Virus record (IMG/VR): IMGVR_UViG_3300020421_000006
Location: 34,449 to 98,448 of that record
Direction: 5' to 3' (one strand)
DNA from: a virus
DNA length: 64,000 nucleotides
Shown here: positions 63,867-64,000 of the stretch, piece after piece
Numbering within the stretch: the stretch's first letter is position 1
Layout of the letters: every line of letters begins with the position of its first letter
The notes under the pieces: model-generated
Database searches by the model: none
Seen by the model: only the letters and a program-made list of their open reading frames with translations
Told to the model about the DNA's origin: nothing
Position numbers and translations under genes: made by a program

Positions 63867-63874
63867 ACTAAATA
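63867..63874 (+). promoter_or_regulatory. Late-promoter-like box (ACTAAATA)
   Basis: ACTAAATA lies 3 nt after the gp23 terminator. It would start the transcript of the following gene with a leader of roughly 70 nt. The first two bases differ from the T4 consensus. Confidence 0.4.
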
Positions 63875-63883
63875 ATAGTATCG

Positions 63884-63927
63884 TTCATCCCAATCGGGAC
63901 GGAAGTAGCATTATGCGAAGGAACGCA
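63884..63927 (+). promoter_or_regulatory. Two leader hairpins before the last gene
   Basis: TTC-A-TCCC (63884-63891) pairs with GGGA-C-GGA (63896-63903), hiding part of GGAAG at 63901-63905. TGCG (63914-63917) pairs with CGCA (63924-63927) over the first in-frame ATG at 63913. The structure could control which start is used. This is a prediction only. Confidence 0.35.
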
Positions 63928-63951
63928 CCTAACTTTAAAAAGGAGGGTGTT

Positions 63952-64000
63952 ATGAACAGATTCGATCATTTACACAAAACATACCGCGAGGCAAAAATGA
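63952..64000 (+). CDS. Unknown protein, partial (N-terminus only)
   Basis: Sixteen codons from ATG 63952 to the window edge read MNRFDHLHKTYREAKM. AGGAGG lies 5 nt upstream, a near-perfect ribosome-binding site. An upstream ATG at 63913 is in the same frame with its own GGAAG; it would add 13 residues. A leader hairpin may hide that upstream site. No function can be inferred from this short part. Confidence 0.5.
   Translation, partial: MNRFDHLHKTYREAKM

Overview
The window is a 64 kb piece of the structural half of a T4-like contractile-tailed phage genome. It is AT-rich, almost entirely coding, has no tRNA or host housekeeping gene, and contains recognisable T4 core genes: gp55, gp47, gp46, gp6, gp25, gp5, gp53, gp48, gp26, a tape measure, gp20, gp21, gp22 and gp23. 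Core proteins whose lengths differ from T4 (short gp23, long gp6, gp5 without lysozyme), a giant tail protein, paralogous tail-fibre arrays and a radical-SAM/glycosyltransferase block fit marine T4-like phages of the cyanophage/pelagiphage type. The host is not visible in the sequence; a low-GC marine alphaproteobacterium such as Pelagibacter is a guess.

Layout. Positions 1-44926 lie on the minus strand and read from the middle of the window outward. First comes a baseplate operon (gp48, gp53, hub, gp5, gp25, gp6), then a 4594-residue adhesin-like tail protein, a 233-codon structural gene, four tail-fibre paralogues (the last two separated by a 2-oxoglutarate oxygenase and a small gene) and two further paralogous structural proteins. 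The end (9432-1) is a ten-gene modification block with five glycosyltransferase-like proteins, two radical-SAM enzymes and a possible SGNH hydrolase. Positions 45011-49364 (plus) carry the late sigma factor gp55, recombination nuclease gp47/gp46, a small AT-hook-like protein and a GIY-YIG-like protein. A 640-nt noncoding region full of hairpins follows. Positions 50006-53313 (plus) encode two Ala/Lys/Gly-rich proteins that may be internal head proteins. At 53310-54433 (minus) lie gp26 and a small overlapping ORF that may be joined by -1 frameshifting. Positions 54517-63805 (plus) hold the tape measure and the head operon gp20 to gp23, closed by a strong terminator.

Regulation. Eleven NNTAAATA boxes, one an exact TATAAATA, sit upstream of structural genes on both strands. 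They match the T4 late promoter and the gp55 encoded here. The gp47-gp46 pair instead has a near-perfect sigma70 promoter. Many junctions are coupled by TAATG or ATGA overlaps.

The most interesting items are the possible gp26 frameshift, the radical-SAM/glycosyltransferase block, the giant protein with a propeller and binding modules, the structured noncoding region, and a gp55 without the usual clamp-binding tail. All function calls come from reading the sequence; no database search was run.
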